Below, piece by piece: positions 1 through 7,585 of a stretch of 25,470 nt of DNA. This DNA is from Bacteroidota bacterium (lineage in GTDB: Bacteria > Bacteroidota > Bacteroidia > SpSt-205 > S141-50), in contig WFXK01000281.1 in NCBI GenBank assembly GCA_015490695.1, positions 1-25,470 on the forward strand, read 5' to 3'. Within the stretch, counting starts at the first letter, position 1, and the number at the start of each line of letters is the position of its first letter. A model generated the notes under the pieces. The model was not told the DNA's origin, did no database searches, and worked only from the letters and a program-made list of their open reading frames with translations. The position numbers and the translations under genes are program-made.

Positions 1-1
1 A

Positions 2-181
2 TCGGATAGCGTCCGTTATTGGTTTTATATAAGTAGCGATAAAAGGATAAAGCGGTTATTGAGGAAAGAGCGCGTTACTACGACTGCTGTTATTCCGCCG
101 TCTTGTAAACATTGGATTGTGGCTTTTTTTACTTTATTAGCAGTCGCAATCGGATGGTATCTTTATGAAAAACACCGATGA
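2..181 (+). CDS. C-terminal fragment of an unidentified membrane protein
   Basis: This is an open frame entering from the left edge, with its last 60 codons ending in TGA at 179-181. The visible part is basic (several Lys/Arg near its middle), then carries one hydrophobic segment of about 15-17 residues (IVAFFTLLAVAIGWYLY) and ends YEKHR, so the C-terminus looks like a membrane helix with a short charged tail. It overlaps the start of the next gene by 17 bases in another frame, which indicates an operon and translational coupling. SGNH proteins in Bacteroidota often follow membrane acyltransferases of the MBOAT type, so that is a possible identity. No MBOAT motif lies inside the fragment, and this remains an inference from context. 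Confidence 0.6.
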   Translation, partial: SDSVRYWFYISSDKRIKRLLRKERVTTTAVIPPSCKHWIVAFFTLLAVAIGWYLYEKHR

Positions 182-1493
182 AGTTCCTTTTTGGAAGGTG
201 GCTTTATGGCTGGCTTTTATTGTGTTGCCCTTATGGGGCGTTTATGAATATCGTCGCTATCACCCCTCATCTCCAGTGGCTTTACCTTCAGATACTTTAA
301 CTTCTACAATCCAATACGCTCAAGATACGCTATCAGAAATTGAGCAAGATATTCCAAAAACTCAATGGATTTTTTCAAAAGATTCTTTATTATATAATGT
401 TTCTGCTTTAATAGCTTTTTTTAAAAATTTACATCAACTACAACAGGGTGATACGCTTAAAGTCCATATTGCTTTTTACGGCGATTCACAAATAGAGGGT
501 GACCGAGTAACTTTTTATTTACGACACTTTTTTCAAAAAAACTTTGGTGGAAACGGCATTGGTTTTGTTCCGTGGTTAAGTTTAGCCAATCACCTCTACG
601 TAAAAAAACGTGTTTTTAGCGACAATTGGGAACGTTACAGCATCTTTCCTTTTAGAGGAAAGTATCCTTACATGGGTATTTCAGGAAACCTTTATCGTTT
701 TAGCGACAGTAGTGCTTGGTTGCGCTGGGAACTTCGCTCTTATGCCCATTACGATAGTGTTTTTCTCCTTTGGGGAAGGGCTAAAAAACCTTTGACCATC
801 AGCATTGTGCTCAAAGATAGTTTGATTTATCACGACACGCTTCCTGCTATTGGCTACTTTGAGCAACGCTATTTGCCTATTCCACCTAATACTACTACCT
901 TTTTTATTCGGTTTCAGTCTAAGGAGAGTCCTGATTTCTACGGCTTTGCTTTTGATGGGAAACAAGGAGTGCAAATAGATAACTATGCAATTCGTGGACA
1001 CACAGGACAAGGATGGTTCTACGTAGCACCTTCTTATCTTGCTTTACAACTACGGAGGCGGCACACGAAATTGATTATTTTAGAATATGGTGGTAACGCT
1101 TTACCTTATTTAAAAAAAGAAAGTCTTCCATGGTTTGAACGGAAGTTTGCTCAAGTAGTGCAGTGGTTTCGTAAAACGGTACCAGAAATTCCTATTTTAA
1201 TCGTGGGTGTAGGGCTCATGGGGTACTACGACGAAGGACAAATTCCTCAGTGCTATGAAGTCTTGCCTTTGGTCGTAGCTTTACAGCGACGTATTGCCAA
1301 AAGATTTCATTGTGCTTTTTGGGATGCTTACAAAGCCATGGGCGGGAACAAAGCCCTTGCTTATTGGATAGAGAAAAAAATGATAGCTCAAGACTTAGCT
1401 CATTTAAGTCCTGCAGGACAAAAACTATTAGCCAAAAAACTTTATCAAAGCATAAAAAAAGCGTATGAGAACTATTTATTGGCTGCTCAGTAG
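165..1493 (+). CDS. SGNH/GDSL-fold protein with N-terminal membrane anchor
   Basis: The 442-residue protein has a hydrophobic segment at about residues 10-27 with a positive flank after it, so it is probably an anchored exported protein. The SGNH blocks are visible: YGDS at 105-108 (nucleophile Ser108), GGN at 309-311 (oxyanion-hole Asn), and DLAHLS with Asp410 and His413 as the catalytic acid and base. SGNH enzymes hydrolyse or transfer acyl groups, usually acetyl, on glycans or lipids. A long insert between blocks I and III (about 110-300) resembles the beta-rich insertion of envelope SGNH proteins. ATG at 165 lies inside the preceding gene, and the end overlaps the next gene by 29 bases, so all three are probably translated together. 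The likely role is O-acetylation or de-acetylation of a surface glycan; the substrate cannot be read from sequence. Confidence 0.78.
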   Translation: MKNTDEVPFWKVALWLAFIVLPLWGVYEYRRYHPSSPVALPSDTLTSTIQYAQDTLSEIEQDIPKTQWIFSKDSLLYNVSALIAFFKNLHQLQQGDTLKVHIAFYGDSQIEGDRVTFYLRHFFQKNFGGNGIGFVPWLSLANHLYVKKRVFSDNWERYSIFPFRGKYPYMGISGNLYRFSDSSAWLRWELRSYAHYDSVFLLWGRAKKPLTISIVLKDSLIYHDTLPAIGYFEQRYLPIPPNTTTFFIRFQSKESPDFYGFAFDGKQGVQIDNYAIRGHTGQGWFYVAPSYLALQLRRRHTKLIILEYGGNALPYLKKESLPWFERKFAQVVQWFRKTVPEIPILIVGVGLMGYYDEGQIPQCYEVLPLVVALQRRIAKRFHCAFWDAYKAMGGNKALAYWIEKKMIAQDLAHLSPAGQKLLAKKLYQSIKKAYENYLLAAQ

Positions 1494-3177
1494 CCTCTTT
1501 CTCTACGGACAATGCATCCAATATGATACTGCTTTTGCTTTTATTCGTTATGATAAAAATGAAATCCTTTATCCTGAACATTTAGAAACTTTTTTCTGTG
1601 TTTTAGATAGTGTACAAACTCGCAAAGTACGTATTTTACACATTGGAGATTCTCATGTACAAGCTGATATTTTTACAGGAACTGTCAGAAATCTTTTACA
1701 ACAATGTTTTGGTTGGGGAGGAAGGGGATTTATTTTCCCTTATAAAGCGGCTAAGACGCATTGTACTTACGATTACTTATGTTCTTATACAGGAAAATGG
1801 CGTTATGCAAAAAACATCCATCACCACCCTGAGTTACCCTTGGGGATTACAGGAATTACTATCCGAACAGAAACCCCTAATGCAAGTTTTCGCTTCCATT
1901 TCTTAAAAGATGCTCATGTAGAAAAGAATACTTTAATAAAAATCTTTTGTAAACATCATCCTCAGAGTTTTGATTTAAGAATCGCTACTTCAGATACGGC
2001 AATTGTTGTTGCTTTGCAGGATAGCATGAAAACTTTTTCCGAGGTGTTTTTACCTCCATGGAGTGAGTCTTTGCATTTTGGTGTGATTCAATCAGTACCT
2101 CAACAGCGTTTTTTTGAACTTTACGGCATTACCTTAGAGCGTCCTGATAATCAAGGTATTTTGTATTATAGTGTAGGTATTAATGGAGCAGGTTTGGAGA
2201 GTTTATTAAGACAGACTTTATGGGGGCAACACATTAAAGCCCTCCAGCCTGATTTGATTATCATAGACCTCGGAGCAAACGACTATGCTGTTGATGGTAT
2301 AGATTCTATCCGCTATGCACTACATTTAAGGGCTATTATAGATTCCTTGAGGCAATGGATACCTGAGGTGGCTATTCTTTTAAGTTGTTCGCACGATTTA
2401 TATTATCGTGGCAGGCATGTTTGGGCAGTTGAAGTTGCTCAAACTATCACGCAACAAGTTGCACAAGAAAAACAATGTGCTTTTTATAATTGGTATCAAG
2501 TTGCGGGAGGTAGGCATAGCATCTTAAAGTGGCGTGCATGGAATCTTGCTAAAGCAGACCTCATTCATTTAACCCCTTTGGGTTATCGTATTAAAGGCAA
2601 ATTATTTGCTACGGCATTGCTTTACACTTATTTACGTTATCATAAAGGGGATACCATTGCTATACCTGTACCTAAGGGTTGGCAATATCGTCCCGATTCA
2701 TTGCCGCCAAAATCTATGAAAAACACTTCTGTTGTTTATTACACTGTAGAAAAAGGAGATGCTTTGAGCACCATAGCCCATCGTTACAACGTAAGCGTTC
2801 ACGACCTAATGCGGTGGAACCGCTTAAAGTCTGCAACGATTTATCCAGGACAACGATTAAAAATTTATACTTCTTCAAAGTCTTTTCATCAGCAAACTTT
2901 TTATATTGTACAAAAAGGAGATAATTTAACAAAGATTGCGAGGCGCTTTGGGGTTTCGGTTTCTCAGTTAAAAGCGTGGAATGGATTAAATAGTGACGCT
3001 ATTTATGTAGGACAGCGCCTTAGAGTGCGTCCTTGGAAAGGGTATCATGTTGTTAAAAAAGGAGAAACCCTTTGGGGAATTGCAAAAAAGTACCACACTA
3101 CGGTGGAAAAGATTAAGGCTTTAAACGGCTTAAAACACGAGCGGATTTATCCAGGCATGCGGTTGCGAGTTTGGTGA
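1465..3177 (+). CDS. Secreted SGNH-fold protein with three C-terminal LysM domains
   Basis: The 570-residue protein begins with a short signal peptide (MRTIYWLLSSLFLYGQ). SGNH blocks are GDSH at 61-64 (nucleophile Ser63), GAND at 270-273, and ADLIHLT with Asp365 and His368. After a linker come three LysM peptidoglycan-binding domains at about 425-468, 479-522 and 527-570, each with the pattern Y.V.KGD/E.L..IA..Y/F.....L..WN/LNGL......Y.GQ/M.L. The protein ends directly on the third LysM. LysM binds N-acetylglucosamine polymers, so the enzyme is probably held on the cell wall and acts on peptidoglycan or an attached glycan, as an acetylesterase or acetyltransferase partner. It starts inside the preceding SGNH gene (29-base overlap). 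The two are only distantly alike, so they are not a recent duplication. Confidence 0.85.
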   Translation: MRTIYWLLSSLFLYGQCIQYDTAFAFIRYDKNEILYPEHLETFFCVLDSVQTRKVRILHIGDSHVQADIFTGTVRNLLQQCFGWGGRGFIFPYKAAKTHCTYDYLCSYTGKWRYAKNIHHHPELPLGITGITIRTETPNASFRFHFLKDAHVEKNTLIKIFCKHHPQSFDLRIATSDTAIVVALQDSMKTFSEVFLPPWSESLHFGVIQSVPQQRFFELYGITLERPDNQGILYYSVGINGAGLESLLRQTLWGQHIKALQPDLIIIDLGANDYAVDGIDSIRYALHLRAIIDSLRQWIPEVAILLSCSHDLYYRGRHVWAVEVAQTITQQVAQEKQCAFYNWYQVAGGRHSILKWRAWNLAKADLIHLTPLGYRIKGKLFATALLYTYLRYHKGDTIAIPVPKGWQYRPDSLPPKSMKNTSVVYYTVEKGDALSTIAHRYNVSVHDLMRWNRLKSATIYPGQRLKIYTSSKSFHQQTFYIVQKGDNLTKIARRFGVSVSQLKAWNGLNSDAIYVGQRLRVRPWKGYHVVKKGETLWGIAKKYHTTVEKIKALNGLKHERIYPGMRLRVW

Positions 3178-3193
3178 TAACCAATTAGTTTTG
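3163..3193 (+). promoter_or_regulatory. Bacteroidota-type promoter for the repeat protein gene
   Basis: TTG at 3163-3165 (-33 element, inside the end of the LysM gene) is followed 20 bases later by TAGTTTTG at 3186-3193, matching the -7 consensus TAnnTTTG. The ATG at 3224 lies 30 bases downstream. Confidence 0.6.
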
Positions 3194-3223
3194 CAGAAAG
3201 TAAAATACCTTAATTGAGAGGCT

Positions 3224-5008
3224 ATGAGAACTTTAATATTTTGGCTCAGTATAGTGGTTATTACATGGGGACAAAATGTAGGTATAGGTACAGCAAACCC
3301 ACATCCCACAGCACGTTTAGAAATCGCAGATTCTACTAGAGGATTCTTAATCCCTAGATTAACAACACAACAAAGAGATGGGATTGCGAATCCTGCACAT
3401 GCTTTGATAATCTTTAATGTGGATAGCTTCTGCCTGGAGGTGTATGATACTGTAACTCAGAAATGGTATATTATCTCTTGTCCTAAAGGCTGTATTACAC
3501 CCTCGTGTCTTGTTACTATCTCAGGTCCTACGCTTGCGTGTACAGGAGATACTATAGTTTACACTGCTTCAGGATGCTCAGGGGTATTTTACCAATGGAA
3601 TGTTCCTACAGGATGGACTATAGTAAGTGGACAAGGAAGTGATACTTTACGGGCTGTTCCTGACACTACTGATGGCGATGTTGTCGTTACTCCTTGTGAC
3701 CAATGTGGTTGTGGGACTTCTACTTCCTTATCTGTTACCGCTGACACGTGCAATTTCTCAAATACTTTTTGTCTGGTAATAGGAGGTTCTAATGATGATA
3801 GAGGATATGCTGTTGTTCAATCCTCTGATTTAGGTTATGTCATTGCAGGATACACAGCTTCTTTTGGACAAGGTAGTAATGATGTTTACGTTGTAAAAAT
3901 AGATGGCAGTGGTGCCCTTCAGTGGACAAAAACTATTGGGGGGGCTAATAACGATTATAGTTATTCTATAGCAAACACCACTGATGGAGGTTTCATAATA
4001 GCAGGAAATACTTCTTCTTTCGGACAAGGTGGTGACGATGTCTACATTATTAAATTAGATGGTTCAGGGAATTTACAATGGACAAAGGCAATAGGGGGCA
4101 CCAATAATGATTTAGGCTATTCTGTTATTCAAACAAGTGATGGAGGATTTGCTATTGCAGGCTATTCAAGCTCTTTCGGACAGGGAGGTAATGACCTGTA
4201 TGTACTTAAATTAGATGGTTTAGGAAACTTGTTGTGGAGTAGAACAATCGGTGGCGTAAACGACGATTTTGGTTATGCCATCATAGAAACCTCTGATGGA
4301 GGATTAGCAATCGCCGGTCAAACCCAATCCTTTGGACAAGGGAATGTAGACGTTTATGTCGTTAAACTTGACGGCTCGGGAAATTTACAATGGAGTAGGA
4401 CTATTGGAGGTGTAAATAACGATGAAGGTTCGTCAATCATTGAAACAAGTGATAATGGCTTCTTAATAGTAGGGCAAACTCAGTCTTTTGGACAAGGAGG
4501 ATGGGATGTTTATGCTATAAAATTGGATGCTTCAGGCACTTTACAATGGACGACAACCGTAGGTGGGGCTAATGATGATATGGGCTATGCTGTAATACAA
4601 ACTACAAGTGGAGATTACGTTATTGTAGGGAAAACATCATCTTTTGGACAAGGAGGATGGGATGTTTATATTATAAAATTAGACCAAACAGGTGCTTTGC
4701 AGTGGACTAGAAGTGTAGGAGGTGCTAACGACGATCGTGGGTTTAGTGTTTATGAAACTTCAGACCAAGGACTTATTATCGTGGGGAAAAGTCAGTCTTT
4801 TGGGCAAGGAGGGTATGACGTTTATGTAGTAAAAATAGATGGTAATGGTAATTTAGTATCGTGTCCGAGTGGTTGTCAAACTTCTTCAGGGGGTATAGCA
4901 AGCACTGGAGGTGTTACCTCTGCAGGTGGACAAGTTGCTTCAGGCGGCACAACCGCTACAGGAGGAACAATTAGCACAGGAGGGATTTTAACCAATCTTT
5001 GTCCGTGA
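3224..5008 (+). CDS. Secreted protein with seven 52-residue propeller-like repeats
   Basis: The 594-residue protein has a signal peptide (about 1-17, ending WGQ). It then has a segment common at the N-terminus of Bacteroidota surface and tail-fibre-like proteins (NVGIGTANP, RGFLIPRL at about 18-85). A Cys-rich Ig/PKD-like domain follows at about 96-175. Seven repeats of exactly 52 residues occupy 187-548, each with GG.NDD.GY, DGG..IAG.T.SFGQG, DVYV.KLDG.G.LQW. Seven such beta-rich units suggest a seven-bladed propeller. The last 45 residues are a Gly/Ser/Thr tail with a GG pair about every 6-7 residues, ending NLCP. A canonical type IX secretion C-terminal domain is not recognisable. No catalytic motif is seen; a structural or binding role at the surface is likely. 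It has its own promoter and ends before a strong terminator, so it is probably monocistronic. Confidence 0.75.
   Translation: MRTLIFWLSIVVITWGQNVGIGTANPHPTARLEIADSTRGFLIPRLTTQQRDGIANPAHALIIFNVDSFCLEVYDTVTQKWYIISCPKGCITPSCLVTISGPTLACTGDTIVYTASGCSGVFYQWNVPTGWTIVSGQGSDTLRAVPDTTDGDVVVTPCDQCGCGTSTSLSVTADTCNFSNTFCLVIGGSNDDRGYAVVQSSDLGYVIAGYTASFGQGSNDVYVVKIDGSGALQWTKTIGGANNDYSYSIANTTDGGFIIAGNTSSFGQGGDDVYIIKLDGSGNLQWTKAIGGTNNDLGYSVIQTSDGGFAIAGYSSSFGQGGNDLYVLKLDGLGNLLWSRTIGGVNDDFGYAIIETSDGGLAIAGQTQSFGQGNVDVYVVKLDGSGNLQWSRTIGGVNNDEGSSIIETSDNGFLIVGQTQSFGQGGWDVYAIKLDASGTLQWTTTVGGANDDMGYAVIQTTSGDYVIVGKTSSFGQGGWDVYIIKLDQTGALQWTRSVGGANDDRGFSVYETSDQGLIIVGKSQSFGQGGYDVYVVKIDGNGNLVSCPSGCQTSSGGIASTGGVTSAGGQVASGGTTATGGTISTGGILTNLCP
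3782..4867 (+). repeat. Seven tandem 156-base coding repeats (52 residues each)
   Basis: Seven in-phase units without insertions or deletions start at 3782, 3938, 4094, 4250, 4406, 4562 and 4718; the last is degenerate at its end. The protein level is well conserved (SFGQG in all seven) while third codon positions vary freely. The copies are therefore old and maintained by selection rather than recently amplified. Confidence 0.85.
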
Positions 5009-5295
5009 ACCTATTTTGTTGGAAACTCGGATTTAAATTTTAGTTACGTGCTATTTCGTAGGAAAAACGTTTATAGCGTTAGCGAGTTACATATTGGGAA
5101 ATAGGATGTTATAAGTTCTTGAAATACAGGTTTCTTTTGAGCTTGTGTTAGAAAACTGAGTTTTTTATGTATGTAAAGTGCATTGCAACAGAGTTAGGAC
5201 ATTAAAGACGCTAGTTTCTTAATTAAAAATTAAGAAGGGGGATGAGAACACCTTTCTCATCCCCCTTCTTAATTTTTATTTTATGAGAATATTTT
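5009..5295. other. Convergent intergenic region
   Basis: These 287 bases lie between two convergent genes. I see no coding potential in either strand. Apart from the terminator hairpin at 5224-5278, the remainder (5009-5220) is AT-rich with only weak short hairpins. Confidence 0.6.
5224..5278. terminator. Bidirectional intrinsic terminator
   Basis: This is a perfect inverted repeat: a 24-bp stem (arms 5225-5248 and 5254-5277, plus a further T-A pair at 5224/5278) with a 5-base loop CACCT at 5249-5253. The G/C-rich core (GGGGGATGAG) is flanked by A-tracts on the left and T-tracts on the right, so either strand's transcript ends in a hairpin followed by U residues. It sits between the convergent stops at 5008 and 5296 and serves both genes. 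Confidence 0.92.
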
Positions 5296-6474
5296 TTAGA
5301 ATGGGCTACCTACACGTATCATAGCGCATCGGAATCCGATAGTAGATTTAGAAGAGTCTGCGGCGAGGAAGCGGCGTGTGCCGCAAGTAAGCCAGTATGC
5401 AGGGTCTGCCCATGACCCCCCACGATAAACCTTCACATTGTCAAACTCATCATTAGCAGGGTCTGCATAAGGGTCAGGGTTATAAAGCAAGGAACGTTCC
5501 TTATCGTATTCATAATCGCTTGTGATAGGGTCGGGATAGTTAAACGGATGGGTAACTCTACCTCTACGGGTGAAGGGATTAAGGTCGTCTACATCTTCAT
5601 AAGAAAGCACACGATAAGTGTCCATGGTCCATTCGGCGACGTTTCCTGCCATGTTATAAAGCCCAAAATCATTAGGCATGAAGGCATCTACGGGTGCAGG
5701 AATCATATAAGCGTCGTTTAATCCTTCTACGAGAGTAGAAGCGCCTTTGTTAGAGCGTCCTGCATAGTCCCCTCGTCCTCGTTTAAAGTTAGCTCTAAAG
5801 CGTCCAGCAGCATCTCTTAAGGACTTTCCTTCCCATGGGTATAATTGTTGCTCATGACCGCCTCTTGCTGCATATTCCCATTCGGCTTCTGTAGGCAAAC
5901 GATAAGCAGGGTATAAAATCGCCTCTTCGTCCCTTTCTAAACGCTTTGCATTAACGATGGCAGTCCTCCATTTACAATATTCATTAGCTTGATGCCAAGA
6001 AACCCCTACAACAGGATACCAATGGAAAGCCTCGTGTTGGAAGTAATATTGTACATAAGGGTCATTATAAGCAAGGTCACGATACCAAACAGTAGTGTCA
6101 GGTAGCAACATTTTGTATTTTTCTTCACTGGAGTCTCTTCGGATAAAGTAAAGGAATTCTTTCCAGTCTACATTAGCTACTTCGGTTTCGTCGATGTAGA
6201 AGCTGGCGACGGTGACTTGCCGTTGTTGGTTATCCCATCTAAGGGCGATTTCTTGTTCTGTGCCTCCCATGATGAAGGTACCGCCTTCTATGAAGACAAG
6301 TCCTGGAGCGGGTTCTAATCCTTTGAAGATTTTGACTTCAAAGCCGTCCTCGCCGCCGTACTTGATACCGGTCTTGGAACTATAGGAGGTTGGCATCTTA
6401 GACTTATAGCCGCCACCTCCACAACCGACTAAAATCGCCATCCCAAGCCCTAAAAGCCAATAACCTCTAAACAT
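5296..6474 (-). CDS. gldJ: Gliding motility / type IX secretion lipoprotein GldJ
   Basis: The 392-residue protein starts at the ATG at 6474, chosen because it gives a proper lipoprotein signal: a hydrophobic stretch then LVGC at 15-18 with Cys18 as the lipidated residue. The same frame stays open upstream to 6597, but that extension is basic and lacks signal character. From about residue 57 to the end is a formylglycine-generating-enzyme (SUMF1-like) fold: GLVFIEGGTFIMGG, SFYIDETEV, YPVVGVSW, RLPTEAEWEYAARGG, NVAEW, YRGGSW and IGFRCAM. The wording of these blocks, with PDTTVW and the NDPYVQYYFQH run, fits GldJ more than GldK. GldJ is a periplasm-facing outer-membrane lipoprotein needed for gliding and for stability of GldK, hence for type IX secretion. 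It follows a PorP/SprF gene, but gldKLMN are not adjacent. Confidence 0.88.
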   Translation of the reverse strand: MFRGYWLLGLGMAILVGCGGGGYKSKMPTSYSSKTGIKYGGEDGFEVKIFKGLEPAPGLVFIEGGTFIMGGTEQEIALRWDNQQRQVTVASFYIDETEVANVDWKEFLYFIRRDSSEEKYKMLLPDTTVWYRDLAYNDPYVQYYFQHEAFHWYPVVGVSWHQANEYCKWRTAIVNAKRLERDEEAILYPAYRLPTEAEWEYAARGGHEQQLYPWEGKSLRDAAGRFRANFKRGRGDYAGRSNKGASTLVEGLNDAYMIPAPVDAFMPNDFGLYNMAGNVAEWTMDTYRVLSYEDVDDLNPFTRRGRVTHPFNYPDPITSDYEYDKERSLLYNPDPYADPANDEFDNVKVYRGGSWADPAYWLTCGTRRFLAADSSKSTIGFRCAMIRVGSPF

Positions 6475-6500
6475 CGTCTTATTTTGAAAAGTTATGCAAG

Positions 6501-6508
6501 CAAAGTTA
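6501..6508 (-). promoter_or_regulatory. -7 box (TAACTTTG) upstream of gldJ
   Basis: On the minus strand TAACTTTG matches TAnnTTTG and lies 26 bases before the gldJ ATG, in the 52-base gap after porP. I see no TTG at the usual 17-23 base spacing, so the promoter may be weak and read-through from porP may contribute. Confidence 0.45.
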
Positions 6509-6526
6509 TAGAAACCTTTTTGAAAA

Positions 6527-7534
6527 TTAAAAACGTGGACAAGGAAGTTCTTTTTCTTTTCGCTTTCTTTTCCTCGGTTCCTTTTCAATTTCCACAACTA
6601 TGGTCACTTCATGAGAACCTCCAGAAACCCTATTAGTCAAGGATGAAATGGTATAGTCGTAAGAATATCCCATGCTAAATCGTCCTTGTTTAAAGCCTAC
6701 TAACAATACAACAGCATCAGGATTCCTTATCCCACGATACCATAAACCAAAAATCACAGGTTCCATGTCTACGTATACCCCTGCATCTAATTGCTTAAAC
6801 GGACCTTGCATCTTATAAAGTAAAGTTGGAATTAAGTAATACTTTTTGTAACGGGTTTCTTTTAGAGGCGCTTTCACACCTGTATAAACGGAGAATTTTA
6901 AAGGCAACCTGGCATCAGGAGCGCCACTTACTAAGAAAGTCTGTTGTGGTTGTGTAATGTGGTTGAAAGTAACGCCTAAAAAGGCTAAGGGGTTGTAGTA
7001 TAAAGCACCTGCTGTAACCTCCTCGGTAATCCGTGTAGGACGGCTATTGTTATAGATTAGTTCATTAGTAAAGTTAGGCACGCCATTAGCATCTACAAAA
7101 CCTGTATTAGGGTCAATTTGGTCAGGGAAACGTAACTTTAATAAATCAATATTGGATTGTTGGATACCCCCTGCTAAACCTAAGCGGATAAAATGTTTAT
7201 CATTGAGCGGTAGTTCATAAGCATAAGCTAGTTGAATATCTAATTTCGTTAGGTTCCCTTCTCCTGCTTGGTCCACTAAGGCAACTAAGCCAGCACCATG
7301 GTTGGTTTTCCCCAACTTAAAAGGCATATCTATAGCGGTAGCAAAGGTTTTAAATGCTGTTGGAATAGCTGCCCATTGTCTACGATAGCTCATAGCAATC
7401 CTTGGACCATAGCCTGTTCCTGCAAAAGCAGGGTTAACTAATAAAGGGTTTGCGTAAAACTGAGAAAACTGCGGGTCTTGTGCCCACAACATAACAGTCC
7501 CTACTGCTGCCCACAATAAAAGACTTCTAAGCAT
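6527..7534 (-). CDS. porP: PorP/SprF family type IX secretion outer-membrane protein
   Basis: The 335-residue protein starts at the ATG at 7534, which gives a signal peptide with likely cleavage after WA (residue 18). The mature start QDPQFSQFYANPLLVNPAFAGT is the family hallmark; it continues with RRQW, many amphipathic beta strands (residues about 40-310) and GYSYDYTIS near the end. Length is normal for the family. The C-terminus is very basic (about 318-330) and ends CPRF. PorP/SprF proteins are outer-membrane barrels that work with type IX secretion, often in anchoring or exporting a specific surface adhesin, and genomes carry several paralogues. Assignment to the core PorP rather than a paralogue is uncertain because porKLMN are not next to it. 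A promoter precedes it and gldJ follows after 52 bases. Confidence 0.85.
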   Translation of the reverse strand: MLRSLLLWAAVGTVMLWAQDPQFSQFYANPLLVNPAFAGTGYGPRIAMSYRRQWAAIPTAFKTFATAIDMPFKLGKTNHGAGLVALVDQAGEGNLTKLDIQLAYAYELPLNDKHFIRLGLAGGIQQSNIDLLKLRFPDQIDPNTGFVDANGVPNFTNELIYNNSRPTRITEEVTAGALYYNPLAFLGVTFNHITQPQQTFLVSGAPDARLPLKFSVYTGVKAPLKETRYKKYYLIPTLLYKMQGPFKQLDAGVYVDMEPVIFGLWYRGIRNPDAVVLLVGFKQGRFSMGYSYDYTISSLTNRVSGGSHEVTIVVEIEKEPRKRKRKEKELPCPRF

Positions 7535-7555
7535 ACGCCCCTTCCATTTTGGGGA

Positions 7556-7585
7556 CAAATTTAGAAAATTTATAATAAACCCCAA
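7556..7585 (-). promoter_or_regulatory. Bacteroidota-type promoter for porP
   Basis: On the minus strand, TTG (complement of 7583-7585, inside the end of the VWA gene) is followed 19 bases later by TAAATTTG (7556-7563). The -7 box is 21 bases before the porP ATG. Both elements and the spacing match the Bacteroidota consensus. Confidence 0.65.

Noticed and set aside
3782..4867. 156-base periodicity as a CRISPR or satellite array
   Set aside because: The repeats are in frame, conserved only at the protein level, and lack spacers.
5150..5170. Short AAAAC/GTTTT hairpin before the main terminator
   Set aside because: The stem is about 5 bp and AT-rich, so it is not convincing beside the strong hairpin at 5224-5278.
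6475..6597. Upstream extension of gldJ by 41 codons
   Set aside because: The extension is highly basic, overlaps the end of porP and would bury the lipoprotein signal; ATG 6474 gives a correct lipobox.
7528..7548. Six-codon upstream frame (ATG GAA ... TAG) overlapping the porP start as a regulatory uORF
   Set aside because: It is very short, has no supporting structure, and such overlaps occur by chance.
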